The position numbers and the translations under genes were made by a program. The notes under the pieces were generated by a model. That model made no database searches. It had not been told where the DNA came from and worked only from the letters and a program-made list of their open reading frames with translations. DNA of 64,000 bases. Source: Mycolicibacterium parafortuitum (lineage in GTDB: Bacteria > Actinomycetota > Actinomycetes > Mycobacteriales > Mycobacteriaceae). Below are positions 1 to 8,074 of the stretch, piece after piece. The DNA is taken from contig NZ_MVID01000031.1 in assembly GCF_002086815.1 (NCBI RefSeq), positions 17,552-81,551 of the forward strand, given 5' to 3'. Position 1 is the first letter of the stretch. Each line of letters begins with the position of its first letter.

Positions 1-339
1 ATCGTGATGATCCAGAGTGTCGGCGGGCCCGCGGTGCTGATGGCGATCCAGGCTGTCATCACGCTGCGCACGCTCCGCATGGGCGGTACCACCGGGCCTG
101 TCACCGGCATGACCGATGTGCAACTCGGCGTCCTCGACAACGCCTATACGCACGGCGTGCTGTGGTTGGGCGGGGTTGCGGTGCTGCTGGCCTTGGTGGC
201 GCTGTCGATCCGTTACAGCGCACAGGACGTCGCGCACGCACGGCAGGTCCAGCAGGTCTTTCCGGATGAGGACGCGGCGCCGGATAGGGACGCGGCGCCG
301 GACAGGGACAAGGAGCCGGACCAGGAACTGGCCCACTGA
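1..339 (+). CDS. MFS (DHA2/EmrB-QacA type) exporter, C-terminal fragment
   Basis: Only the last ~112 residues lie in the window; the reading frame is open at base 1, so the true start lies upstream. Two hydrophobic stretches are seen (about residues 8-20 and 52-67), followed by a charged hydrophilic tail. The segment around VLDNAYTHG and the ending ALSIRYSAQDVAHA resemble the C-termini of 14-TM drug/lipid exporters of the DHA2 class. The tail carries a short duplicated acidic unit (DAAPDRD twice), typical of an unstructured cytoplasmic end. It converges on the acyltransferase gene with 7 bases between stops. A role in exporting the cluster product is possible from position only. It could instead be an unrelated drug exporter. 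Confidence 0.7.
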   Translation: MVMIQSVGGPAVLMAIQAVITLRTLRMGGTTGPVTGMTDVQLGVLDNAYTHGVLWLGGVAVLLALVALSIRYSAQDVAHARQVQQVFPDEDAAPDRDAAPDRDKEPDQELAH

Positions 340-346
340 CTTTCGG

Positions 347-1759
347 CTATTCGAGCACGCCGGACAGCCCGAAGTCAGCCGTCACCGCCGCGACCGTCTC
401 GCGCAGGCCGGCCTTGTCGTCCACCGATCCAGGGCGGAACGCGCACACGTAGATGGTAACCATGTTCATCTCGACGGCCGTGCCGTAATAGACGTGCGCC
501 TGGCTGCCGATGCGCTCCAGCCAGCGCCGGGTCAGGTGCTGGCTCGCCCCCCGCGCGAATGCCGCGTCGCACAACGTCCCATCAGGCCGGATCGCCGCGG
601 GGCCGGTGTCGCCGAGGTTCGAGCAGACGGCGGGTTGGTCGGGGTCGTTGCGCGCGTAGTCGGCGAGTTGGCGCCACATCCGCTGTGGCGTGTACGGCGT
701 CAGCGGCACCAGGTCCGCGGCGGGGTCGTGGGTCTCCTGCGCGGCCTTGAGCGCGTCCTTGATCGCGGCGCGGGCGCCCTGCAGATCGGTCGTGAGCCCG
801 TGCGGATCGATGTGCACGCGGACGAAGGAGACCGCGATCGCCCGGGCATCGTCGCCGGAGGTGCGGTCGTTGACGGTGAGCAGCACCGGGATCGTGCCGA
901 CGCTGCCGTGGGTGCGCCCCATGCGCTCGTCCAGTCGCGCGGTGAACGCCGCCGCGAGAGTGCTGTGGGTGCCACCGAGTTCGGCGGCCTTGGCGTTCCA
1001 CTCGTCCTGTTTGAAGCGGATCCAGATGCTGGGCGCGACGACCGGCTGGTCCGTGCCCCCGGCCGGCGCGGCGGGCGCCTGCGCCGTCGCCGGCCGATCG
1101 TCCTCCTCCCGGCGTCTGCGGGCCTCGGTGATCGCCGCCGTGAAAGCCCGTACCGCGGACGGGAACTCCTGCGCGGTCTCGCGGAGGTCCTGCAGCACGG
1201 CCTGCCCGCGGGTACGGCAACGCGGTGGCGGATAGCCCAGGTCGCGCGGCAGTTGCAGAATAGCCTCGGTGACGGCGACGGCACCGCCGATCCCGTCGAT
1301 CACGTAGTGGGACAGCACCAGGCTGACCGCGGTCGATCCATCGGTGAGGGGAAGCACATCGATCCGCCAGCCGGGCCCGGCCTCGGGATCGATCGTGAGC
1401 TGCGTGCATTCGTCGAACCAGTCGCCGAGTTCGCCGCGGGGCCGGGCCCGGGCGGCGATGTCGAGAGGGCCCGGGCCGGGTGCGCGTACCCAGCGGTGCC
1501 GTCCGAACGGTAGCGAGGAGCGCTCGATGAGCCGGCCGAGCAGACCGTCGGCGAGGTTCTGCTGGAACCGGGTCAGCCCTTCGAGGTCGACCGGACGCTC
1601 GTACACCCAGCCGACCTGCATGACCTCTTTCTGGCCGGCCGCCCGATGTCCTTCGTAGAAGGCTTGATCCAGCAGCGCGAGCCGGTTGTCCGCGCGTGCG
1701 CTGCCGTCAGATGAGCCGCCGTCGACGGATGACCGCACGGAGTGATTCCGGACTGCCAC
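347..1759 (-). CDS. Condensation-domain-like (Pap/WS-DGAT-like) acyltransferase
   Basis: 470-residue stand-alone acyltransferase of the condensation/Pap superfamily. The catalytic signature HxxxDG is present as HYVIDG at residues 151-156, in the first third of the protein as expected. The C-terminal half lacks carrier or adenylation domains. Members of this superfamily transfer acyl groups from CoA or carrier proteins to hydroxyls of sugars or lipids; here the likely role is O-acylation of the glycolipopeptide, or transfer of the polyketide chain. Start is GTG at 1759, preceded by a strong GGAGG 7 bases upstream. It is divergent from the sulfotransferase gene across 359 bases. The substrate cannot be read from the sequence; an unrelated triacylglycerol-type role is less likely given the neighbours. 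Confidence 0.75.
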   Translation of the reverse strand: MAVRNHSVRSSVDGGSSDGSARADNRLALLDQAFYEGHRAAGQKEVMQVGWVYERPVDLEGLTRFQQNLADGLLGRLIERSSLPFGRHRWVRAPGPGPLDIAARARPRGELGDWFDECTQLTIDPEAGPGWRIDVLPLTDGSTAVSLVLSHYVIDGIGGAVAVTEAILQLPRDLGYPPPRCRTRGQAVLQDLRETAQEFPSAVRAFTAAITEARRRREEDDRPATAQAPAAPAGGTDQPVVAPSIWIRFKQDEWNAKAAELGGTHSTLAAAFTARLDERMGRTHGSVGTIPVLLTVNDRTSGDDARAIAVSFVRVHIDPHGLTTDLQGARAAIKDALKAAQETHDPAADLVPLTPYTPQRMWRQLADYARNDPDQPAVCSNLGDTGPAAIRPDGTLCDAAFARGASQHLTRRWLERIGSQAHVYYGTAVEMNMVTIYVCAFRPGSVDDKAGLRETVAAVTADFGLSGVLE

Positions 1760-2118
1760 TGATTAGCCTCCGATGACCATGAGCTCCGGCCGCGGCGCTG
1801 CCCGGCCGCCGGGAGCGACGTCGCACAGCCCGCGCGGTGCGCTCGGAACGTTTGTCACGGTGAGAGTAGCGGACCGGACCGAGCAGTCTCAGCGAAAATT
1901 TGCTTTACCGTCAACCGGCCTGCCCGGAGGCGCCGCGCCTGCCCGCCGCGGGTTCTCCGATTTCCTTGCCGAAGCGGTTGAGGTGTCCATATCCTGTCGC
2001 CGTGAACTGGAGCCACCCTGACGCGGCGCGAGACGATCTCATTTCTTCGGCCAGGATGGTCGCAGTACGGTGCGGCGCGCGGCGCGTTCGCCGGCCCGTC
2101 GAAGCACGCAGCTAACAC
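1760..2118. promoter_or_regulatory. Divergent intergenic region, acyltransferase / sulfotransferase
   Basis: 359 bases without a convincing gene. It must contain the start signals of both flanking genes: a clear GGAGG for the leftward acyltransferase (near 1767-1771), but no obvious Shine-Dalgarno for the rightward sulfotransferase. Short ORFs here show no recognisable protein. The recurring TTGACGC-N4-GTWA element found elsewhere in the cluster is not evident here. Confidence 0.4.
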
Positions 2119-3111
2119 ATGCACGAAGAGCGCTCGGGCGCACCACAAGTCGGAACAGACCGCCCCGTCGCCCTGTTCGTCCTCGGGTTCGGGCGGTCGG
2201 GGACCTCGGCGCTGGCACGGGTTCTGTCGCTGTGCGGGGCAACGCTGCCGCCGAAGCTGTTGGGGGCGACCAAGGACAATCCGCGCGGCTTCTGGGAGCC
2301 GCGCGCCGCGATCCATCTCAACGAGGCGATCCTGCGCAGTCGCGGGAGTTCGGCCTACGACCTCGCTCTGCGCCCCGAGCAAAGTCGATCGTCGACCGCC
2401 GCGGACGAGGCGTCGATCGCCAAGATTCGCTCCTACTTCCAAGCGCTGCCGCCGGCGCGACTGGTGGTCATCAAGGAACCCAAGATCACCGCGTTGATCG
2501 AGCTGTGGTTCGAGGGCGCCCGGCGGGCGGGATTCGACCCCGCGGCCGTGGTGGCGATGCGCCATCCCGCGGAGGCCTCCGCGTCGATCGAAGAGCGCGC
2601 GAACCGGCAGAACTACGTCAGGTCGTCACTGGAACTCGGCAGCGCCTGGTGGCTGAAGTACACGTTGCTCGCCGAACGGGACACCCGCGACGTGCCGCGC
2701 GTGATCGTGGAGTTCGCGAACCTGCTCGAGGACTGGCGTCGTGAGGTGAAGCGGATCGGGACCGCGCTCGGCGTCGACCTCGACAGCCCCGACGAGGCCG
2801 CGATCGACGGGTTCCTGTCACCGGGGCTGCGCCATCACCGGCACACCGGACCCATCACCGAGCCGTTCGGCACCGACTGGGTCACCACGGTCTACCGGCA
2901 GCTCGCCGCGGCGGGTCGCGACGAACCCTGGGAGCAGGGCGTTCTCGACCGCGTCTTCGAGGAGTACCAGACGACCGAGCGGGGGTTCCGCACCGCTGTG
3001 GACGACTCGCGCCGTTATCTGAACCTCAATCGCCTGATGCCCCCGCCGTTGGTGAGGGTCGCCCTGGAGGTGCTCGCGCTGGCACACCGGCGCCGGGGTA
3101 CCTGGGCATAG
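2119..3111 (+). CDS. PAPS-dependent sulfotransferase family protein
   Basis: 330-residue sulfotransferase. The 5'-phosphosulfate loop is at residues 22-30 (LGFGRSGTS), and the 3'-phosphate-binding region appears as an RHP motif at 148-150 followed by serines (AEASAS). Both are hallmarks of enzymes that move sulfate from PAPS to a hydroxyl. An in-frame TAA at 2113 makes ATG 2119 the first possible start; no clear ribosome site precedes it. It is followed after 35 bases by a glycosyltransferase on the same strand, which suggests sulfation of a sugar or of the lipopeptide. No signal peptide or membrane segment is seen, so it should act in the cytoplasm before export. Sulfated lipids are known from mycobacteria; the acceptor here is inferred only from context. 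Confidence 0.8.
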   Translation: MHEERSGAPQVGTDRPVALFVLGFGRSGTSALARVLSLCGATLPPKLLGATKDNPRGFWEPRAAIHLNEAILRSRGSSAYDLALRPEQSRSSTAADEASIAKIRSYFQALPPARLVVIKEPKITALIELWFEGARRAGFDPAAVVAMRHPAEASASIEERANRQNYVRSSLELGSAWWLKYTLLAERDTRDVPRVIVEFANLLEDWRREVKRIGTALGVDLDSPDEAAIDGFLSPGLRHHRHTGPITEPFGTDWVTTVYRQLAAAGRDEPWEQGVLDRVFEEYQTTERGFRTAVDDSRRYLNLNRLMPPPLVRVALEVLALAHRRRGTWA

Positions 3112-3146
3112 GGCGTGGGACGCGGCGTGATCGGGGGAGTCGCCCG

Positions 3147-4415
3147 ATGAGGGTGGTGCTGGCGTTCTACGGCACCCGCGGCGATGTCGAGCCCGGCATC
3201 GCGCTCGGCCGTGAGCTCGCGCGCCGGAATCACCAGGTGTGTCTGGCCGTGCCGCCGGACCTGCTCGGGTTCGCCGAGTCCGCGGGACTGGAGGCGGTCG
3301 GGTACGGACCGGACAACCAGGCCTGGCTGGAGTCGACACGCAATTTCTGGGCCCGCTTCTTCCGCAACTTCTGGCGTCTCCCCGAGCTCAAGAAACTGCT
3401 CGCGGAATCCCGTGAACCCGGCACCCGCGCGTGGGCGGAGATGAGCACCACGCTGGCCGCGCTCACCGACGGAGCGGACCTGCTCGTCACCGGGGTCAGC
3501 TATCAGGAATTGGCTTGCAACGTCGCCGAGTTCCGGGCGATACCGCTGGCGACGGTGTTGTGGTTCCCGATCCGGGTCAACGGGCACGTCGTGACGGCAG
3601 TGCCCGCCCCGCTGGTGCGGGCCGCGATGAGAAGCTACGACTGGCTGGTGTGGCGTGGGGTCAGGAACGTCGAGGATGCGCAGCGTCGCGAACTCGGGCT
3701 CCCGCCGTCGCCCGGTCCAGCGCCACGGCGTATCACCGACCGGCGCGGACTGGAGATCCAGGCCTACGACGACATCTGCTTTCCCGGGCTGGCCACCGAA
3801 TGGGCGGGGGTGCGCGACCTGAGGCCGTTCGTCGGAACCTTGACGCTGGAGTCGCCGACCGCTGCCGACGACGACGTCATGGCGTGGATCGCTGGCGGCA
3901 CACCACCGATCTTCTTCGGGTTCGGCAGCATCCCGGTGGAGTCCCCGGCCGCGACCGTCGAGATGATCGCGTCGGCCTGTGCGCGGTTGGGCGAGCGGGC
4001 GCTGATCGGCGCGGGGTGGAGCGATTTCGCCGACGTTCCCGGCTACGAACATGTCAAGGTCGTCGGCTCGGTGAACTTCGCCACCGTGTTCCCGGCGTGC
4101 CGCGCCGTGGTCCATCATGGCGGTGCGGGCACGACAGCGGCCAGCCTGCGTGCCGGCGTCCCGACGCTGATCTTGTGGATGGCCGATGTCCAGGTCGTCT
4201 GGGGAGCTGCCATCAAACGACTCAAAGTCGGTGCTTCCCGGCGCTTTTCGAGCACCACGGAGAAGACTCTGGTGGCGGACCTGCGCACCATCCTGGGCCG
4301 GGAGTACCAGGTCCGCGCCCGCGAGATCGCCGAGCGCATGAACACACCCGCCGACAGCGCGGCCGCGGCCGCCGATGAGGTCGAGAAGTTCGTCCTCGGG
4401 TGGGGTGCGCGCTGA
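3147..4415 (+). CDS. GT1-family glycosyltransferase (GPL Gtf / Rv1526c-like)
   Basis: 422-residue GT-B fold glycosyltransferase. The N-terminus (FYGTRGDVEPGIALG) is the acceptor-side start typical of mycobacterial glycopeptidolipid and macrolide-type transferases. The NDP-sugar site is HHGGAGTT at residues 323-330, and FFGFGSIPV near 252-260 is the usual GT-B linker motif. The family moves a sugar from an NDP donor onto a hydroxyl of a lipid or peptide. GGGGGAG lies 8-14 bases before ATG 3147. It is probably co-transcribed with the upstream sulfotransferase. It is one of six paralogs in the window; donor and acceptor are not readable, though the lipopeptide Thr-like residues or an earlier sugar are likely acceptors. 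Confidence 0.85.
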   Translation: MRVVLAFYGTRGDVEPGIALGRELARRNHQVCLAVPPDLLGFAESAGLEAVGYGPDNQAWLESTRNFWARFFRNFWRLPELKKLLAESREPGTRAWAEMSTTLAALTDGADLLVTGVSYQELACNVAEFRAIPLATVLWFPIRVNGHVVTAVPAPLVRAAMRSYDWLVWRGVRNVEDAQRRELGLPPSPGPAPRRITDRRGLEIQAYDDICFPGLATEWAGVRDLRPFVGTLTLESPTAADDDVMAWIAGGTPPIFFGFGSIPVESPAATVEMIASACARLGERALIGAGWSDFADVPGYEHVKVVGSVNFATVFPACRAVVHHGGAGTTAASLRAGVPTLILWMADVQVVWGAAIKRLKVGASRRFSSTTEKTLVADLRTILGREYQVRAREIAERMNTPADSAAAAADEVEKFVLGWGAR

Positions 4416-4450
4416 CGGCGGGGGAGAGTATCGCCACAACTATGTCGCAT

Positions 4451-4492
4451 GCGTCAATTTACGGTTCGAGCGCCCTCGAACCCGCCTATCAT
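4451..4492 (+). promoter_or_regulatory. Predicted promoter of drrABC with GCGTCAA element
   Basis: GCGTCAA at 4451-4457 is the reverse complement of the recurrent TTGACGC element, here with a weaker GTWA half. TATCAT (4487-4492) fits the mycobacterial TANNNT -10 box. It lies 8 bases before the GTG of drrA, so the transcript would have almost no leader. The stretch GTCAATTTACGG is identical, in the same orientation, to one just upstream of the gene at 26811. Confidence 0.5.
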
Positions 4493-4500
4493 CGGCTCTC

Positions 4501-5481
4501 GTGATCGAGCTAGACGGTGTGGCGAAGACCTTCGGCGCCTCCATCCATGCGTTGCGGGACGTCAGCTTCGCCGTCCCGACCGGCACGGTCTGCGCGGTAC
4601 TCGGTCACAACGGGGCGGGCAAGACGACCACGATCAAGATCCTGTCGACGTTGTTGCGGCCGACGTCGGGCCGCGCAGTGGTCGCCGGCTACGACGTGGT
4701 CCGTCAGCCGGGGAAAGTGCGCGAGAGCATCGGCACCACAGGCCAGATGGCGGCACTCGACTGGCAGCTCACCGGGCGGGAGAACCTCGTCCTGTTCGGG
4801 CGTCTGCGGGGCCTGCGGCGGAAGGCCGCACGGCGCAGGGCTGACGAGTTGATCGATCAGTTCGACATGGCTCACGCCGCCGACCGCCGGGTGATCAACT
4901 ATTCCGTGGGCATGCAGCGCCGCATCGACATCGCCGCCGCGCTCGTCGTTGCGCCGAAAGTGCTCTATCTCGACGAACCGACCACCGGCCTGGATCCGCG
5001 CAGCCGGCGCGCCGTGTGGGACCTGGTGTCGGCGTTGAAGACTCAGGGTGTCACGGTGCTGCTCACCACCCAGTATCTGGAAGAGGCGGACCTGCTCAGC
5101 GATTCGGTGGTCGTGATCGACCACGGACAGGTCATCGCCACCGGCACCGCCGAAGACCTCAAACACCGCGTGGGTTACAGCTATTGCACCGTCAGCCCGG
5201 TCGATCCGGCCGACCTGGCCAGGATCTCCGATGCCGTTGCCGACCTGGACGGTCCCGAGGTCGACGTCGAGGCGAACACGGTGTCGGTGCTGGCGCCGGA
5301 CGGCGTGGCGACACTCGGTGAGGTGTTCCGCCGGGTCGATCGACTCGGCGTGGAGTTGGCCGACATCTCGCTGCGCAGGCCGTCCCTGGATGAGGCGTTC
5401 CTGCACCTGACCGACGACGCGTTGGCCGGCGGCGCCGGCGCCCACCACGGCGCCCTGCCGAGTGACAGCGCCATCGCGTGA
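4501..5481 (+). CDS. drrA: Drr-type ABC exporter, ATP-binding subunit
   Basis: 326-residue ABC ATPase. Walker A is GHNGAGKTT from residue 35, Walker B is VLYLDEPTTGLDP, and the switch region reads LTTQYLEEAD, typical of DrrA/NodI-like ATPases. The signature motif is unusual: YSVGMQRR in place of the common LSGGMQRR form. It powers export of hydrophobic molecules with the two permeases that follow; mycobacterial GPL and PDIM loci carry the same three-gene set. The start is set at GTG 4501, because the family begins at this point (IELDGVAKTFG) and a TATCAT box sits 8 bases upstream. A 42-residue N-terminal extension is open but looks untranslated. The stop overlaps the next gene (GTGA). Confidence 0.88.
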   Translation: MIELDGVAKTFGASIHALRDVSFAVPTGTVCAVLGHNGAGKTTTIKILSTLLRPTSGRAVVAGYDVVRQPGKVRESIGTTGQMAALDWQLTGRENLVLFGRLRGLRRKAARRRADELIDQFDMAHAADRRVINYSVGMQRRIDIAAALVVAPKVLYLDEPTTGLDPRSRRAVWDLVSALKTQGVTVLLTTQYLEEADLLSDSVVVIDHGQVIATGTAEDLKHRVGYSYCTVSPVDPADLARISDAVADLDGPEVDVEANTVSVLAPDGVATLGEVFRRVDRLGVELADISLRRPSLDEAFLHLTDDALAGGAGAHHGALPSDSAIA

Positions 5482-6233
5482 CCGCCCTGGGTGCGCTGAC
5501 CGAACGCATGGTTCTCGGTCAATGGCGAGACGATCTTCCGTTCGCGATCGCGGCTCCTGTCGGGTTTTTCGTCGTGTTCCATTTCGCGCTGCGTCATGTG
5601 ATCGACACCGGTGAGACCAGTTACGCCCAGTACTTGCTGCCGGTGACGATCGTCCAGGTCCTCATGCTGAGCGCGCTGGTCACCGTGGACCGCGCGGCGG
5701 TGGACCAGCAGTCCGAATTCGGCGTTCGCCTTCGCACGCTGCCCATCTCGACGGCGGCGCCACTGGTCGCGCGGATGGTGTACTGCCTGTTCCTCGGCTC
5801 GATCGTGCTGATCGTCGCGGTCTCGGCCGGGTATCTGTTCGGATTCCGGATCTTCGGCGGGATCGGGCACATGGTCGCGTTCGTCGTGCTGGTCCTGGCG
5901 TTCACATTGGCGTTGTCGTTGGGCGCCGATGCCGTCGGCGCCGGGTTGGCCAGATCCGAGATCGGCAGAAGCGGCACATCCAGCCAGATACTCCTGGTCC
6001 CGCAGTTGCTGTTGATCATGCTGTCCACAGGAATGGCGCCGCTCGAGTCCTTTCCCGACTGGCTCCACCCGTTCGTGCACTACCAGCCGGTATCTCAGGT
6101 GACCGACACGCTGCGCGGCTTCGCCGGCGGCCAGGTCGTCGCCGACAATCTTCGGATCAGCACGGCGTGGTGTGTCGGACTGCTGCTGGTGTTCGGCGCC
6201 CTCGCGGTGCGGGTCCAGAGGCGGCAGCGATGA
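5478..6233 (+). CDS. drrB: Drr-type ABC exporter permease 1 (ABC-2 membrane protein)
   Basis: 251-residue ABC-2 type permease with about six hydrophobic segments (roughly 22-40, 52-70, 100-122, 130-155, 168-188, 226-244). The motif around STGMAPLESFPDWLHPFVHYQPVS is the conserved region before the last helix in DrrB/DrrC proteins. It forms the membrane channel with the following subunit and is energised by the ATPase upstream. GTG 5478 overlaps the stop of drrA in a GTGA, and its own end overlaps drrC in an ATGA, so the three subunits should be translationally coupled. The cargo is inferred to be the (glyco)lipopeptide. Confidence 0.85.
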   Translation: MTALGALTERMVLGQWRDDLPFAIAAPVGFFVVFHFALRHVIDTGETSYAQYLLPVTIVQVLMLSALVTVDRAAVDQQSEFGVRLRTLPISTAAPLVARMVYCLFLGSIVLIVAVSAGYLFGFRIFGGIGHMVAFVVLVLAFTLALSLGADAVGAGLARSEIGRSGTSSQILLVPQLLLIMLSTGMAPLESFPDWLHPFVHYQPVSQVTDTLRGFAGGQVVADNLRISTAWCVGLLLVFGALAVRVQRRQR

Positions 6234-7015
6234 CGGCGCCGATGATCCGGCGCGGCTCCCTGCTGACGGAGAGTGCCCTGTTCGCCGGAAGGCTGTTCAC
6301 CCACTGGAGGCGGCAGCCCACCGTCCCGGTCCAGGCTCTGCTGTTCCCGACGTTCCTGTTGATCACCTACTACCTGCTGGTCGGTGAGTCGGTCATGAAC
6401 GTCACGGGCGTCGACAGCCTCTACGGGCTGGTGCCCACGTGCGCCGTCGCCGGTGCGATGTTCGGGGCGCTGGCGGCCAGCCTCAGTGTCCGGATCGAAC
6501 GCGAGTACGGATTGCTCGGCCGCCTGTGGACCTTGCCGGTGCACCGGTACAGCGCGCTCGGGGGCCGGCTCCTGGCGGAAGCCGCGCGCACGCTCGTGGC
6601 CTCCGCGCTGATCACTGCCGTCGGGGTCGGTTTGGGCCTGAGGTTCAAGGGTGGGTGGCTCGATCTGATCGTGTACCTGTTGATCCCGGTGGTCGTCGGC
6701 GTCATCTTCGCGGCGGCGCTGATCGCGATCGCGGTGCGCACAACCAAGGGTGCTGTTCTGATGTGGTTGGTGATTCCGGCGATCAGCGCGGTCTTCGCCA
6801 GCTCGGGTTCCCCTCCGCCGGAACTGCTTCCGTCGGCGGTGCAGCCGTTGATCCAATTCCAGCCGATGGCGGCGACGATCGGTGCGATGCGGGCGCTGGC
6901 GCAGGGCGAGTCCGCGGTGGGGCCGATCGCGGTTGCGTCGTTGTGGGCCATCGCGCTGACCGCGGTGATCCTGCCGCTGGCCGCGCGTGGTTACCGCGCC
7001 GCCGCGGAGCGCTGA
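6230..7015 (+). CDS. drrC: Drr-type ABC exporter permease 2 (ABC-2 membrane protein)
   Basis: 261-residue ABC-2 permease, with hydrophobic segments at about 34-54, 70-90, 113-137, 147-170, 178-198 and 235-253. The conserved stretch SSGSPPPELLPSAVQPLIQFQP aligns in character with the pre-helix-6 motif of its partner. ATG 6230 overlaps the stop of drrB (ATGA); a longer open frame upstream is inside drrB and is not used. It is the last gene of the exporter operon, followed by 207 AT-richer bases before the methyltransferase. Together with drrA and drrB it should pump the finished or nearly finished lipid across the inner membrane. No MmpL transporter, the usual GPL exporter, is present in this window. 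Confidence 0.85.
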   Translation: MTAPMIRRGSLLTESALFAGRLFTHWRRQPTVPVQALLFPTFLLITYYLLVGESVMNVTGVDSLYGLVPTCAVAGAMFGALAASLSVRIEREYGLLGRLWTLPVHRYSALGGRLLAEAARTLVASALITAVGVGLGLRFKGGWLDLIVYLLIPVVVGVIFAAALIAIAVRTTKGAVLMWLVIPAISAVFASSGSPPPELLPSAVQPLIQFQPMAATIGAMRALAQGESAVGPIAVASLWAIALTAVILPLAARGYRAAAER

Positions 7016-7222
7016 CCCCCGCGGCCTGAGCGGCACATATCTAACCTTCGCGTTAATTCACTGGAAACATATCTGCAACGCATCTAGCTGCACTGATACT
7101 TGAATCACGCCCAATAGTCGGCTTGCTGGCAAGTAATGTGTGGAACGTTTTCTCGAAAAGTCCGAATCGCGCAGTTCAAGGATGTCTAGACTCTGCCGCG
7201 GAGGGGGAGTAGGTACACGAGA
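7016..7222 (+). promoter_or_regulatory. Intergenic promoter region before the TylF-type methyltransferase
   Basis: 207 bases, clearly more AT-rich than the genes around it. A TAGACT box at 7187-7192 fits the mycobacterial -10 (TANNNT) and is followed by a GGGGGAG ribosome site at 7203-7209. This suggests a separate promoter for the methyltransferase and the oxidoreductase behind it. No coding signal is seen. Confidence 0.45.
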
Positions 7223-8047
7223 TTGGGCAGCTTCTTGACTGTGACCGACAACGGCGTTCAACCGCTCTATCTAGATCTATTGCGGCGCAACCTCACCCGT
7301 TACGGGATGCGAGAGCGCGTCCCCTCGAAGTGGCCCCTGCGACGCAAAGTTCTCTACAAGGCCGTCAACACGCTCAGCCCGCTGCGTCTGGGACTGAGCC
7401 CCTTCACGGAGAACAAGCGCGAACTCGGCCTGGACTGGCCGGCCGAGGCCGAGACCATGATCGGCATGAAGCGTCTGACCAATCTGCAGGAATGTGTCGA
7501 GACGGTCCTCAAAGAGGATGTGCCGGGCGACCTGATCGAATGCGGCGTATGGCGCGGCGGCGCGTGCATCCTGATGCGTGGAGTGCTGGCGGCCTACGGG
7601 GATGACACGCGGCGCGTGTGGCTGGCCGATTCCTTCCAGGGCGTTCCTCGATCGGATCCTGACAACTACAAGGCGGACAAGGGAATCCGAGCCGATTTCG
7701 CCGCGGGCATCCTCGGGGTGTCCGAGGATGAGGTGAAGGCGAACTTTGAGCGTTACGGCCTGCTCGACGACCAGGTCCGCTTCCTGCCCGGCTGGTTCAA
7801 GGACACCCTTGCCGACGCGCCGATCGAGAGTATCGCGGTGCTGCGCCTCGACGGGGACCTGTACGAGTCGACGATCCAGGCGCTCGACGCACTGTATCCG
7901 AGGTTGTCGCCCGGCGGCTTCTGCATCGTCGACGACTACCGCGCCGTGAAGGCGTGCGAGATGGCGGTCACCGACTACCGCACCAAGCACGGCATCACCG
8001 CTGAGATCGTCGACATCGACGGCACGGGCGTGTTTTGGCGCAAGTGA
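7223..8047 (+). CDS. TylF/MycF-type SAM-dependent O-methyltransferase
   Basis: 274-residue methyltransferase of the macrocin O-methyltransferase (TylF) type, the family of the GPL rhamnosyl O-methyltransferases Rmt3/Rmt4. Visible signatures are DLIECGVWRGG (SAM loop, about residues 109-119), LADSFQGVP, LRLDGDLYES and IVDDYRA; the aspartates in the last two are the metal-binding residues of this family. The product would be an O-methylated deoxysugar. The chosen start is TTG 7223, 13 bases after a GGGGGAG; GTG 7241 is an alternative, six codons shorter. It is followed after 27 bases by a Gfo/Idh oxidoreductase, with which it may be co-transcribed. Which sugar hydroxyl is methylated is unknown. 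Confidence 0.83.
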   Translation: MGSFLTVTDNGVQPLYLDLLRRNLTRYGMRERVPSKWPLRRKVLYKAVNTLSPLRLGLSPFTENKRELGLDWPAEAETMIGMKRLTNLQECVETVLKEDVPGDLIECGVWRGGACILMRGVLAAYGDDTRRVWLADSFQGVPRSDPDNYKADKGIRADFAAGILGVSEDEVKANFERYGLLDDQVRFLPGWFKDTLADAPIESIAVLRLDGDLYESTIQALDALYPRLSPGGFCIVDDYRAVKACEMAVTDYRTKHGITAEIVDIDGTGVFWRK

Positions 8048-8074
8048 CGACCGTCGGCCCGGTCGGCCGCGCTG

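Noticed and set aside
240..318. Short GC-rich repeats at the end of the MFS gene
   Set aside because: Only two imperfect copies coding for an acidic tail; too short to be treated as a repeat element.
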